Assembly (NCBI RefSeq): GCF_001634365.1
Contig: NZ_CP014579.1
Span: 1,240,001 to 1,304,000, forward strand
DNA: 64,000 bases
Direction of reading: 5' to 3'
Source of the DNA: Paraburkholderia phytofirmans OLGA172
Lineage (GTDB): Bacteria; Pseudomonadota; Gammaproteobacteria; Burkholderiales; Burkholderiaceae
Part shown: positions 18,986-28,200 of the stretch, one piece after another
How the letters are laid out: every line of letters begins with the position of its first letter
How positions within the stretch are numbered: position 1 is the first letter of the stretch
Translations under genes and position numbers: made by a program
Notes under the pieces: model-generated
What the model was told of the DNA's origin: nothing
The model's input: only the letters and a program-made list of their open reading frames with translations
The model's database searches: none

Positions 18986-19540
18986 GTTTTTCGTTTCGCC
19001 TGATGGTTGCAGGCGATGACAGTGAAGATGGTGCGCAGTTTAGGCAGTGCCACGGTATGCAGGTGCAAGAGGGATGCGAGATTGGTAACACGGAGTAACG
19101 GCGCGCAGCCTTAAGGTTGCCCTAATGATTCCCGTGCGCCATAAGCCGGCTAGACCTCCGGTTTCCCTCCGCCGCGTGCGACCAGTGACGGTGCTTTCGG
19201 CACGAACCGGCCATTGATCGTCGGGTCGACCTTGCGGGCGCCAAATGGCGCCCGCTGAGCAACGGTGCGCCTGCTGCACCGCTACAAGTTCGCCTGCCAC
19301 TTCACCCGCACAGCCGTTTTTTTTGCTGAATCACGCCCACTTGCTCTGGCGCGACACGCCCGGCTAGTCACCCCAACACGCCGCAAACCCTTATCCAACA
19401 GGGCTTTGCCCACTGCCAGCCGGCGCCTGTGCGGCGCCGGTGTCGCATTTCCACATGTGGTTGTCGCAAATAGTCGGCTAGGCGTACTTTTTTCTGGCAA
19501 CTATGTATGCACGGCGCGGACGGACGTCCGCCACTCCAGC
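18986..19540. other. intergenic region with one strong hairpin
   Basis: No gene is supported in these 555 bp. A perfect 8-bp inverted repeat, CCGGCGCC at 19420-19427 and GGCGCCGG at 19433-19440 with a TGTGC loop, is present without a following T run. The rest shows no recognisable structure. Confidence 0.5.
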
Positions 19541-19714
19541 AACTATCTTGCATGGGACCGGAGTAAGTGCTTTGCATGGGACCGGAGTAACGAGCTTTGC
19601 ATGGGACCGGAGTAGCGAGCTTTGCATCGACAGCTCAAGCGCGAACTCCGATCGACAGCTAAAGCGCGAACTCTGGCCGGCAGCTAAAGCGCTTACTCCG
19701 GTCGACATAGGAGA
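19541..19714 (+). repeat. ~174-bp inverted-repeat element ending in a Shine-Dalgarno sequence, copy 2
   Basis: It starts CTATCTTGCATGGGACCGGA and ends GGTCGACATAGGAGAG. The outer arms at 19556-19573 and 19686-19703 are inverted copies (17 of 18 match). The left half has three units of GCATGGGACCGGAGTA; the right half has three units of the form AGCTAAAGCGCGAACTC. The AGGAG at 19709-19713 is the choV ribosome binding site. The element matches copy 1 (5718-5890) in ends, length, orientation and position relative to the next gene. Confidence 0.75.
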
Positions 19715-19721
19715 GCATTCA

Positions 19722-20900
19722 ATGAATTCCCCCAAGGTCGTGGTCGAAGGGTTGTGCAAGGTGTTCGGCACCAACCCGAAACAGGCGATCGGCATGCTGG
19801 CAGGCGGCGCGACGAAAGAGGAAGTGTTCGCGCGCACCGGTCAGATAGTCGGCGTCCACAACGTATCGTTCGAAGTCAAGGAAGGCGAAATCTTCGTGCT
19901 GATGGGCCTGTCCGGTTCCGGCAAGTCGACGTTGATTCGCCTGATCAATCGTCTCGTCGAGCCGACCGCCGGAAAAGTGCTGATCGACGGCCGCGACGTG
20001 GCCAGCGTGCCGCGCTCGGAATTGACGGCGCTGCGCCGCAAGGACATGAGCATGGTGTTTCAGTCCTTCGCGCTGATGCCGCAGCGCACGGTGCTGTCCA
20101 ACGCGGCGTTCGGGCTGGAAGTGGCGGGCGTCGGCAAGAAGGAGCGCGAGAAGCGCGCCATGACCGTGCTCGAACAGGTCGGCCTCGCGCCGTTCGCGGA
20201 AAAGTTGCCGGCCCAGCTGTCCGGCGGCATGCAGCAACGCGTGGGCCTTGCGCGGGCGCTGGCAGTCAACCCGTCGCTGATGATCATGGACGAGGCGTTC
20301 TCCGCACTCGACCCGCTCAAGCGCAAGGAAATGCAGAACGTGCTGCTCGATCTGCAACGCGAGCAGCAGCGCACCATCCTGTTCGTCTCGCACGATCTGG
20401 AAGAGGCGATGCGCATCGGCACCAGGATCGCGATCATGGAAGGCGGCAAGGTGGTGCAGATCGGCACGCCGCAGCAAATCATCACCAATCCCGCCGACGA
20501 TTATGTGCGCGCGTTCTTCGAAGGCATCGACACCAGCCGCTATCTGACCGCCGGCGACCTGATGCAGACGGACGCGGTGCCGCTCATGCAGCATTCGCCG
20601 CCGATCGACGCCTCGAGCGTGGCCGCGACGCTCAACGGCAGCGCCGAATACGCGTTCGTGCTCGACGCCGAGCGCAAGATCCGCGGCTTTGTGTGCCGCG
20701 ATGCGATGGGCAGTGCGTCGCCGAAGCTCAATCACATCGAGTGCATCCGCCGTACTACGCCTCTGGACGACGTCGTCGAACGCGTGGTGGCGAGCCGCGC
20801 GCCGCTGCCGGTCGTCGAAGCGGACGGCTCCTACTGCGGTTCGGTCAACAAGACGAACGTGCTGAACGTTCTCACGCGCCATCGAGGTTCCCATGTCTGA
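19722..20900 (+). CDS. choV: choline/glycine betaine ABC transporter ATP-binding protein
   Basis: The 392-residue protein is a ProV/ChoV-type ATPase with Walker A G-L-S-G-S-G-K-S-T-L-I-R, the quaternary-amine-specific segment V-G-V-H-N-V-S-F-E-V, signature L-S-G-G-M-Q-Q-R-V-G-L, Walker B L-M-I-M-D-E-A-F-S-A-L-D-P and a C-terminal regulatory CBS-like region after residue ~270. It energises uptake of choline-type compounds. ATG 19722 is preceded by AGGAG within the repeat element. choW overlaps its 3' end by 8 bp and choX lies 2 kb downstream, so the assignment as a choline transporter rests on the receptor gene and neighbouring catabolic genes. Confidence 0.9.
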   Translation: MNSPKVVVEGLCKVFGTNPKQAIGMLAGGATKEEVFARTGQIVGVHNVSFEVKEGEIFVLMGLSGSGKSTLIRLINRLVEPTAGKVLIDGRDVASVPRSELTALRRKDMSMVFQSFALMPQRTVLSNAAFGLEVAGVGKKEREKRAMTVLEQVGLAPFAEKLPAQLSGGMQQRVGLARALAVNPSLMIMDEAFSALDPLKRKEMQNVLLDLQREQQRTILFVSHDLEEAMRIGTRIAIMEGGKVVQIGTPQQIITNPADDYVRAFFEGIDTSRYLTAGDLMQTDAVPLMQHSPPIDASSVAATLNGSAEYAFVLDAERKIRGFVCRDAMGSASPKLNHIECIRRTTPLDDVVERVVASRAPLPVVEADGSYCGSVNKTNVLNVLTRHRGSHV

Positions 20901-21795
20901 AATCATTCCACTTGGCGCCTGGGTCGATCACGGCGTTCACTACCTGCTTGACCACGACGCCCAAACCTTCGATTCCATCGGCAAGGTCATCGAGAGTTTT
21001 GCCGCGCTGATCGAACACGGCCTGCAAGCGGTGCCGATGTGGGCGCTGATGGCGTTTTTCGTCGGCATCGGCTTGTGGCGGGTGGGTTGGCGTTTCGCGC
21101 TGTTCACGTTGCTGGCGATGCTGCTGATCTACGGCACCGGCTTCTGGGACCAGATGGTGATTACACTTGGCCTCACGCTCTCGTCGACCCTGATCAGCCT
21201 GCTGCTCGGCGTGCCGCTCGGCATCTGGACCGCGAAGAGCCGCACCGTAGAAATGATGGTGCGCCCCGTGCTCGACCTGATGCAGACCATGCCCGCGTTC
21301 GTCTACCTGATTCCGGCCGCGATGCTGTTCGGTCTCGGCCGCGTGCCGGGGATTCTCTCCACGGTGATCTTCGCAATGCCGCCTGCTGTGCGCCTCACGT
21401 CGCTCGGCATCAAGCACGTGAATCGTGAAATCGTCGAAGCAGGGCAGGCGTTCGGCTGCACGCCCTTGCAATTGCTCTACAAGGTGCAGTTTCCGAATGC
21501 GCTGCCGTCGATCATGACCGGCGTGAACCAGACCATCATGATGGCGCTCTCGATGGTGATCATCGCCTCGATGGTGGGCGCGGGCGGCCTCGGCAACGAC
21601 GTGCTGGCGAGTATTCAGCGGCTCGATATCGGCCTCGGCTTCGAAAGCGGCCTCTCGGTGGTGATGCTCGCGATCATTCTCGACCGCATCACGGAAAGCT
21701 TCGGGCGCTCGCCGGGCACGGCGCGGGCGCCGCTGCTGTCGGGCTTGCGCAGCGTCATGAAGGTGCGCCGCGCGCCGACGGCCCAGCACAGTTGA
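20893..21795 (+). CDS. choW: choline ABC transporter permease
   Basis: The 300-residue inner-membrane permease of the ProW/ChoW type has about six to seven hydrophobic segments. The coupling loop E-A-G-Q-A-F-G-C-T-P-L-Q-L-L-Y-K-V-Q-F-P is the classic EAA motif, and M-Q-T-M-P-A-F-V-Y-L-I-P is conserved in the quaternary-amine permeases. It starts with GAGG upstream and overlaps choV by 8 bp, indicating coupled translation. The stretch after residue ~275 is cytoplasmic and basic. Confidence 0.9.
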   Translation: MSEIIPLGAWVDHGVHYLLDHDAQTFDSIGKVIESFAALIEHGLQAVPMWALMAFFVGIGLWRVGWRFALFTLLAMLLIYGTGFWDQMVITLGLTLSSTLISLLLGVPLGIWTAKSRTVEMMVRPVLDLMQTMPAFVYLIPAAMLFGLGRVPGILSTVIFAMPPAVRLTSLGIKHVNREIVEAGQAFGCTPLQLLYKVQFPNALPSIMTGVNQTIMMALSMVIIASMVGAGGLGNDVLASIQRLDIGLGFESGLSVVMLAIILDRITESFGRSPGTARAPLLSGLRSVMKVRRAPTAQHS

Positions 21796-21802
21796 GCCGC
21801 CT

Positions 21803-22801
21803 ATGAAGCGCGACGCGATCGCCCCTGTCGAGCCCCAAGCCGATTCGCCGCTGTCCGGGCTCGCGCACTTCGGCTTTCTGACACTGCCGAACTTTTCGAT
21901 GATCGCTTTTACGAGCGCGGTCGAGGTGTTGCGCATGGCCAACTACGTGGGCCGCGCGCAGCACTACACGTGGTCGGTGATTACACCGGACGGCGAGCCG
22001 GCGCGAGCGAGCAACGGCATCACCGTGAAGCCGACCACGACACTGGCCGGTGCGGGCATGCCGGATGTGTTGATCGTCTGCGCGGGCTGGCATGTGCGCG
22101 ACTACGTGGACGATACGGTCATCGCATTGCTGCAAGACGTGGCGTCGAAAGGGATTCCGCTTGGCGGCATTTGTACGGGACCGTACGCGCTGCTGGCTGC
22201 GAACCTGCTCGATGGTTATCGCTGTACCGTGCATTGGGAAGACATGTCGCCACTGCACAAAAGCTACCCGCACGTGCGTTTCGCCGATGAACTGTTCGTG
22301 ATCGACCGCGACCGGATGACCTGCACCGGCGGCACTGCGCCGCTCGATCTGATGTTGAAACTGGTCGGCATGCGCCTCGGCCATGCGGTCGCGGCGCAAG
22401 TGTCCGAGCAGTTCATTGTTGAGCGGATTCGTGGTTCGACCGATTATCAGCCTATTCCCGTCGACGCGCGGGTTGGTTTTTCGCGGGCGGAATTGATCGA
22501 AGTCGTGCGGTTGATGGAGGCGAATATCGAAGAGCCGTTGTCGCTCGATGAGCTCGCGCGGCTCGTGCATCTCTCGCAACGTCATTTGCAGCGCATGTTC
22601 AAGATGTTTCTGAGCGTATCGCCGACGCACTATTATCTGACCCTGCGTTTGCGTCGTGCGCGTGAACTGTTGCGCAATACGGATGCGTCGATCGCGCGAG
22701 TGACGGCCGTTTGTGGCTTTCATTCGCCGTGTCATTTCAGTAAGGCCTATCGCGCGCAGTTTGGTCACGCGCCGAGCGTCGAGCGGCGCCTGTCGGCGTG
22801 A
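21803..22801 (+). CDS. GlxA family transcriptional regulator (GbdR-like)
   Basis: The 332-residue protein joins an N-terminal DJ-1/PfpI-like ligand domain (about residues 15-190, with G-F-L-T-L-P-N-F-S-M-I-A-F and G-G-I-C-T-G-P-Y) to a C-terminal AraC-type double HTH (about 225-325, with L-S-Q-R-H-L-Q-R-M-F and F-H-S-P-C-H-F-S-K-A-Y-R). GbdR of Pseudomonas aeruginosa, the activator for glycine betaine and dimethylglycine catabolism, has this architecture. It begins 7 bp after choW and lies between choVW and choX. It closely resembles the regulator at 40924-41922. Which of the three such regulators is the true GbdR cannot be decided here. Confidence 0.85.
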   Translation: MKRDAIAPVEPQADSPLSGLAHFGFLTLPNFSMIAFTSAVEVLRMANYVGRAQHYTWSVITPDGEPARASNGITVKPTTTLAGAGMPDVLIVCAGWHVRDYVDDTVIALLQDVASKGIPLGGICTGPYALLAANLLDGYRCTVHWEDMSPLHKSYPHVRFADELFVIDRDRMTCTGGTAPLDLMLKLVGMRLGHAVAAQVSEQFIVERIRGSTDYQPIPVDARVGFSRAELIEVVRLMEANIEEPLSLDELARLVHLSQRHLQRMFKMFLSVSPTHYYLTLRLRRARELLRNTDASIARVTAVCGFHSPCHFSKAYRAQFGHAPSVERRLSA

Positions 22802-22822
22802 ACGAGTTGGCATCCATGAGTT

Positions 22823-22852
22823 GGTATGAATGAAGTCGGTATGAATGAAGTC
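22823..22852 (+). repeat. 15-bp tandem repeat upstream of choX
   Basis: GGTATGAATGAAGTC occurs twice in direct succession, about 70 bp before the choX start. A related partial unit (GAGTTGGTATGAAT) precedes it. Confidence 0.75.
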
Positions 22853-22924
22853 GGTGTACAAAATCGCGCCTGGAAAATCCGCTTAATAGAACCATTCAAG
22901 CATCAATCACCCTGAGGGAACGCC

Positions 22925-23860
22925 ATGAAACGTCTGTGGGCTGCGTCGTTGTGCGCGCTGTCGGTGTCGTCTGTCTTTGCCACGGAACCTGCCACCTGCC
23001 GGGACGTCCGGTTCGCCGACGTCGGCTGGACCGATATCGCGGCGACTACCGGTCTCGCCTCGACGGTGCTCGAAGGGCTCGGCTACAAGCCGACCAAAAC
23101 CATCGCCTCGGTGCCGATCACCTTCGCGGGTGTGAAGAGCAAGCAGATCGACGTGTTCCTCGGCTACTGGTCGCCGACCATGGATCCGATGATCGATCCG
23201 TTCAGGAAGGCCGGCCAGCTCACCGTGCTGGCCACGCCGAACCTGACCGGGGCGAAATACACGCTCGCCGTGCCGGACTACGCGTACCAGGCGGGCATCA
23301 AAACCTTCACCGACATCGCGAAGAACTACGACAAGCTCGACGGCAAGATCTATGGCATCGAACCGGGTAACGACGGCAACGCGCTGATCAAGAAGATGAT
23401 CGACAGCAACCAGTACGGCCTTGGCAAGTTCAAGCTGGTGGAGTCGAGCGAGGCGGGCATGCTGGTCGAGGTGAATCGCGCGATTCGCGACAAGAAGCCG
23501 ATTGTGTTTCTCGGCTGGGAACCGCATCCGATGAACGTGCAGATGAAGATCGACTATCTGTCCGGTGGCGACGACGTGTTCGGCCCGAACTACGGCGAAG
23601 CCAAAGTGCTGACGGTCACGCCGAACGATTACTCGACGCGTTGCCCGAACGTCGCGAAGCTGGTGTCGAATCTGCACTTCACGACCGATATCGAGAACCA
23701 CGTGATGCTGCCGATCATGAACAAGACCGATCCGAACAAGGCGGCGAAGGATTGGCTGAAGGCGAATCCGGGTGTGCTCGACAAGTGGCTGGCGGGCGTG
23801 AAGACCTTTGATGGGAAGGATGGCTTGCCGGCGGTGAAGGCTTATGTCGCGGGGCAGTGA
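22925..23860 (+). CDS. choX: choline ABC transporter substrate-binding protein
   Basis: The 311-residue receptor has a short signal peptide ending near V-F-A-T and an OpuAC-type mature domain. Motifs F-A-D-V-G-W-T-D-I-A-A-T-T, I-D-V-F-L-G-Y-W-S-P-T-M, Y-G-I-E-P-G-N-D-G-N and F-L-G-W-E-P-H-P-M are those of choline-specific ChoX proteins, in which aromatic side chains form a box around the trimethylammonium group. GAGGGAA precedes ATG 22925. It would deliver choline to ChoVW although the GlxA-type regulator gene lies between. It converges with the regulator at 23862-24944, separated by one base. Confidence 0.92.
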   Translation: MKRLWAASLCALSVSSVFATEPATCRDVRFADVGWTDIAATTGLASTVLEGLGYKPTKTIASVPITFAGVKSKQIDVFLGYWSPTMDPMIDPFRKAGQLTVLATPNLTGAKYTLAVPDYAYQAGIKTFTDIAKNYDKLDGKIYGIEPGNDGNALIKKMIDSNQYGLGKFKLVESSEAGMLVEVNRAIRDKKPIVFLGWEPHPMNVQMKIDYLSGGDDVFGPNYGEAKVLTVTPNDYSTRCPNVAKLVSNLHFTTDIENHVMLPIMNKTDPNKAAKDWLKANPGVLDKWLAGVKTFDGKDGLPAVKAYVAGQ

Positions 23861-23861
23861 A

Positions 23862-24944
23862 TCAAATCGCCTGAGCCCGCCCCGGAAAGGTCTCGTCATA
23901 GCCTGAGCCGTTATCGACTTCCGCCGCCGTACCGCGTTGCTCGCGGTACATCATCGGCGGCAAGCCGAACTGCTTGCGGAATTCGCGGCCCAGATGCGAG
24001 GCATCGGAGAAGCCGCAGCTCGACGCGATATCCGCCACCGTCTTATCTGAACTCGTCAGCAACCAAGCCGCAGTGCGCAAACGCACTTGCTTCGCGTAGG
24101 CCTGCGGCGCCTTACCTGTTTGCGCCTTAAACAGCCTTTCGAGTTGACGCGGCGACAGATCGAGCTTGCGCGCCAGTTCATCGAGCGGCAACGAGCGCCC
24201 CACATGCTGTTCCATCAGCAGAATCGCGCGTTTCACCTTCGGATGCGCGGCAGGCGCCAATCCCGGCGGATGCGGCTGCGGCGCATTACCCTTCTGCATA
24301 TCGTCGACCAGCAGAATCCGCAGCGCCTTTTGCACCGTGGCCGTTTCGAAATGACGCAACAGAATCGCCGCCGCCACGTCGATCGAGGCCCGCCCACCCG
24401 AACACGTAATGCGCCGACGGTCGATCACGAACAGCCGGTCCGCCACCAGCGCCTCCTCATTGACCGCCGGAAAGCGCTCGATGAAATCCCAGTAGTGAAA
24501 CCAGCTCACGCAGATGCGGTGGCCTTCCAGCACGCCCGCGCGCATCAGTGAAAACACGCCCGTGCACATGCCGACCAGCGTTGCATCGGTAGCGGCGGCG
24601 CGGCGGATGAAGGCCAGCGTCGCGTCGCTTGCGGCCGGCCCGGAATGCAGCAGGCCGCCCACCACGACCACGTAATCGAACGGTTCTGCGTTCTCGAATG
24701 TTTCCCACGGCGTGATCTGGATCCCGCAACTCGCGCGCACCGGAGCGAGGGTTTCCCCTATCACGCTCCACGAACAGCGCACGGGCTTGCTGAAGTCGCC
24801 TTCATCTGCGGACAGGCGCAACAGGTCGACGAAACCCGAGAACGCCGTCAGCGTGAAGTTCGGCAGCAGGATGATGCCGAAGCGGATGCGCTGCTTCGAG
24901 GGGCCGTCGATTGATTGAAGGGGGAGCGGTTCAGCGGAATTCAT
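23862..24944 (-). CDS. GlxA family transcriptional regulator
   Basis: The ~360-residue protein has an N-terminal DJ-1/PfpI-like domain (F-G-I-I-L-L-P-N-F-T-L-T-A-F, G-M-C-T-G-V-F) and a C-terminal AraC HTH pair (L-S-P-R-Q-L-E-R-L-F-K-A-Q-T-G, then C-G-F-S-D-A-S-H-L-G-R-E-F-R). It is clearly more distant from the regulators at 21803 and 40924 than those are from each other. ATG 24944 is the most likely start; a TTG 15 bp upstream is possible. It diverges from sdaA, and the intervening 226 bp carry a palindrome at 25011, so it may control serine or glycine betaine metabolism. Confidence 0.85.
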   Translation of the reverse strand: MNSAEPLPLQSIDGPSKQRIRFGIILLPNFTLTAFSGFVDLLRLSADEGDFSKPVRCSWSVIGETLAPVRASCGIQITPWETFENAEPFDYVVVVGGLLHSGPAASDATLAFIRRAAATDATLVGMCTGVFSLMRAGVLEGHRICVSWFHYWDFIERFPAVNEEALVADRLFVIDRRRITCSGGRASIDVAAAILLRHFETATVQKALRILLVDDMQKGNAPQPHPPGLAPAAHPKVKRAILLMEQHVGRSLPLDELARKLDLSPRQLERLFKAQTGKAPQAYAKQVRLRTAAWLLTSSDKTVADIASSCGFSDASHLGREFRKQFGLPPMMYREQRGTAAEVDNGSGYDETFPGRAQAI

Positions 24945-25010
24945 GCATGCAGCCAGCAAGGGAGAGGATTAAATCAAGCATAGCATCGGAGACAGGGACC
25001 ATTTCGTCGG

Positions 25011-25027
25011 AGCCACGCATTGTGGCT
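25011..25027. promoter_or_regulatory. palindrome between the GlxA regulator and sdaA
   Basis: AGCCAC-GCATT-GTGGCT is a perfect 6-bp inverted repeat with a 5-bp centre, located about 70 bp upstream of the regulator start and 145 bp upstream of sdaA. It is a candidate operator in a divergent promoter region. Confidence 0.4.
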
Positions 25028-25170
25028 GCGCTTGGAGCGAGGCCCGCTTGACGCCACTATCCCACTGTCATGCCGTTTTTATTCTATCGCTCCAATTTGA
25101 CGTGCGGTGCAATAGGGGCTAGTTGAAACCAAACCCAGCCACCCAGGCATCGCAACGTATAAGGCACGCC

Positions 25171-26565
<1,395 letters not shown>

Positions 26566-26611
26566 ACGAGTCAAGAAGCAAAGAGTAACAACGGGACCCA
26601 AAGGACCAACA

Positions 26612-27856
26612 ATGAGCCGCTATTCCATATTCAGCCTGTTGCGCAACGGGATGTCGTATCACGAGAACTGGGAGCGTCAGTGGAAGAGCCCGGAGCCTAA
26701 GCGTGAATACGATGTTGTGATCGTCGGCGGCGGCGGGCATGGACTCGCCACTGCCTATTACCTCGCGAAAGAGCATGGCGTGCGCAATATTGCCGTGCTG
26801 GAGAAAGGCTGGATCGGCGGCGGCAATACCGCGCGCAATACGACGATCGTGCGCTCGAACTACCTGTGGGACGAATCGGCCGCGCTTTACGAAAAGGCGA
26901 TGAAGCTGTGGGAAGGTCTGTCGCAAGACCTGAACTACAACGTGATGTTCAGCCAGCGCGGCGTGATGAACCTCGCGCACACGTTGCAGGATGTGCGTGA
27001 CACCGAGCGTCGCGTGAATGCAAACCGCTTGAACGGCGTCGACGCCGAATTCCTGACGCCTGAGCAGATCAAGGAAATCGAGCCGACTATCAATTTGAAC
27101 AGTCGCTATCCGGTGCTCGGTGCGTCGATTCAGCGCCGTGGCGGTGTTGCGAGGCATGACGCAGTTGCGTGGGGTTTTGCACGCGGCGCGGATCAACATG
27201 GTGTGGACATCGTCCAGAACTGCCAGGTCACCGGCATTCGCCGCGACGGCAGTCAGGTGGTTGGCGTGGATACCACAAAGGGCTTCATCAAGGCGAAGAA
27301 GGTCGCGGTGGTGGCAGCGGGTAACACGTCCACGCTAGCCGATATGGCCGGCATCCGCTTGCCTTTGGAGAGTCATCCTTTGCAGGCCTTGGTCTCTGAG
27401 CCGATCAAACCCGTCGTCAATACGGTGGTGATGTCGAATGCGGTGCATGCGTACATCAGCCAGTCCGACAAGGGCGATCTGGTGATCGGCGCAGGCGTCG
27501 ATCAATACACGGGCTTTGGCCAGCGCGGCAGTTTCCAGATCATCGAAGGCACGCTCGAAGCGATCGTCGAAATGTTCCCGGTGTTCTCGCGCGTGCGGAT
27601 GAACCGCCAGTGGGGCGGCATCGTCGACGTGTCGCCGGATGCGTGTCCGATTATCAGCAAGACCGACGTAAAGGGGCTTTATTTCAACTGCGGTTGGGGC
27701 ACGGGTGGCTTCAAGGCGACGCCTGGTTCGGGCTGGGCCTACGCGCACACGATTGCGAGGGACGAGCCGCATCCGTTGAACGCGCCTTTCTCGCTGGACC
27801 GTTTCTATACCGGTCACCTGATCGACGAGCACGGCGCGGCCGCTGTTGCCCACTAA
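26612..27856 (+). CDS. soxB: sarcosine oxidase subunit beta
   Basis: The 414-residue subunit of heterotetrameric sarcosine oxidase carries the FAD/FMN-binding oxidoreductase fold. The N-terminal dinucleotide motif [16 protein letters not shown] lies at about residues 36-51, followed by the flavin-contact region [16 protein letters not shown]. The C-terminal [15 protein letters not shown] block is characteristic of SoxB. AAAGGA lies 6 nt before ATG 26612. It oxidises sarcosine to glycine with the other three subunits and heads soxBDAG. Confidence 0.95.
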   Translation: MSRYSIFSLLRNGMSYHENWERQWKSPEPKREYDVVIVGGGGHGLATAYYLAKEHGVRNIAVLEKGWIGGGNTARNTTIVRSNYLWDESAALYEKAMKLWEGLSQDLNYNVMFSQRGVMNLAHTLQDVRDTERRVNANRLNGVDAEFLTPEQIKEIEPTINLNSRYPVLGASIQRRGGVARHDAVAWGFARGADQHGVDIVQNCQVTGIRRDGSQVVGVDTTKGFIKAKKVAVVAAGNTSTLADMAGIRLPLESHPLQALVSEPIKPVVNTVVMSNAVHAYISQSDKGDLVIGAGVDQYTGFGQRGSFQIIEGTLEAIVEMFPVFSRVRMNRQWGGIVDVSPDACPIISKTDVKGLYFNCGWGTGGFKATPGSGWAYAHTIARDEPHPLNAPFSLDRFYTGHLIDEHGAAAVAH

Positions 27857-27873
27857 CACTGACGGAGAACCAG

Positions 27874-28200
27874 ATGTTGCTGATCGAATGCCCGTGGTGC
27901 GGGCCACGCGCCGAAACCGAATTTTCTTGCGGCGGCGAAGCTGACATTGCCCGTCCGCTCGATACCGACAAGCTCACTGACAAGGAATGGGGCGACTACC
28001 TGTTCATGCGCAAGAATCCGCGTGGCGTGCATCGCGAGCAATGGATGCACACGCAAGGATGCCGCCGCTGGTTCAAGGCGCAGCGCGACACGGTGAGCTA
28101 CGAGATTCAGGGCTACGAGACGTTCGAACGTCCGCTGCTCACAATGAACAGCGATGAGGTTAAAGCGCAAGACAAGGCACACGAGGGCAAAGCATCATGA
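27874..28200 (+). CDS. soxD: sarcosine oxidase subunit delta
   Basis: The 108-residue subunit begins M-L-L-I-E-C-P-W-C-G-P-R-A-E-T-E-F, the conserved zinc-ligand region of SoxD, and later has W-M-H-T-Q-G-C-R-R-W-F-K-A-Q-R-D-T, which supplies the remaining zinc ligands. It is a structural part of the heterotetramer. Start ATG 27874 lies 17 bp after soxB, preceded by CGGAGAA. Its stop overlaps the soxA start (ATGA). Confidence 0.95.
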   Translation: MLLIECPWCGPRAETEFSCGGEADIARPLDTDKLTDKEWGDYLFMRKNPRGVHREQWMHTQGCRRWFKAQRDTVSYEIQGYETFERPLLTMNSDEVKAQDKAHEGKAS

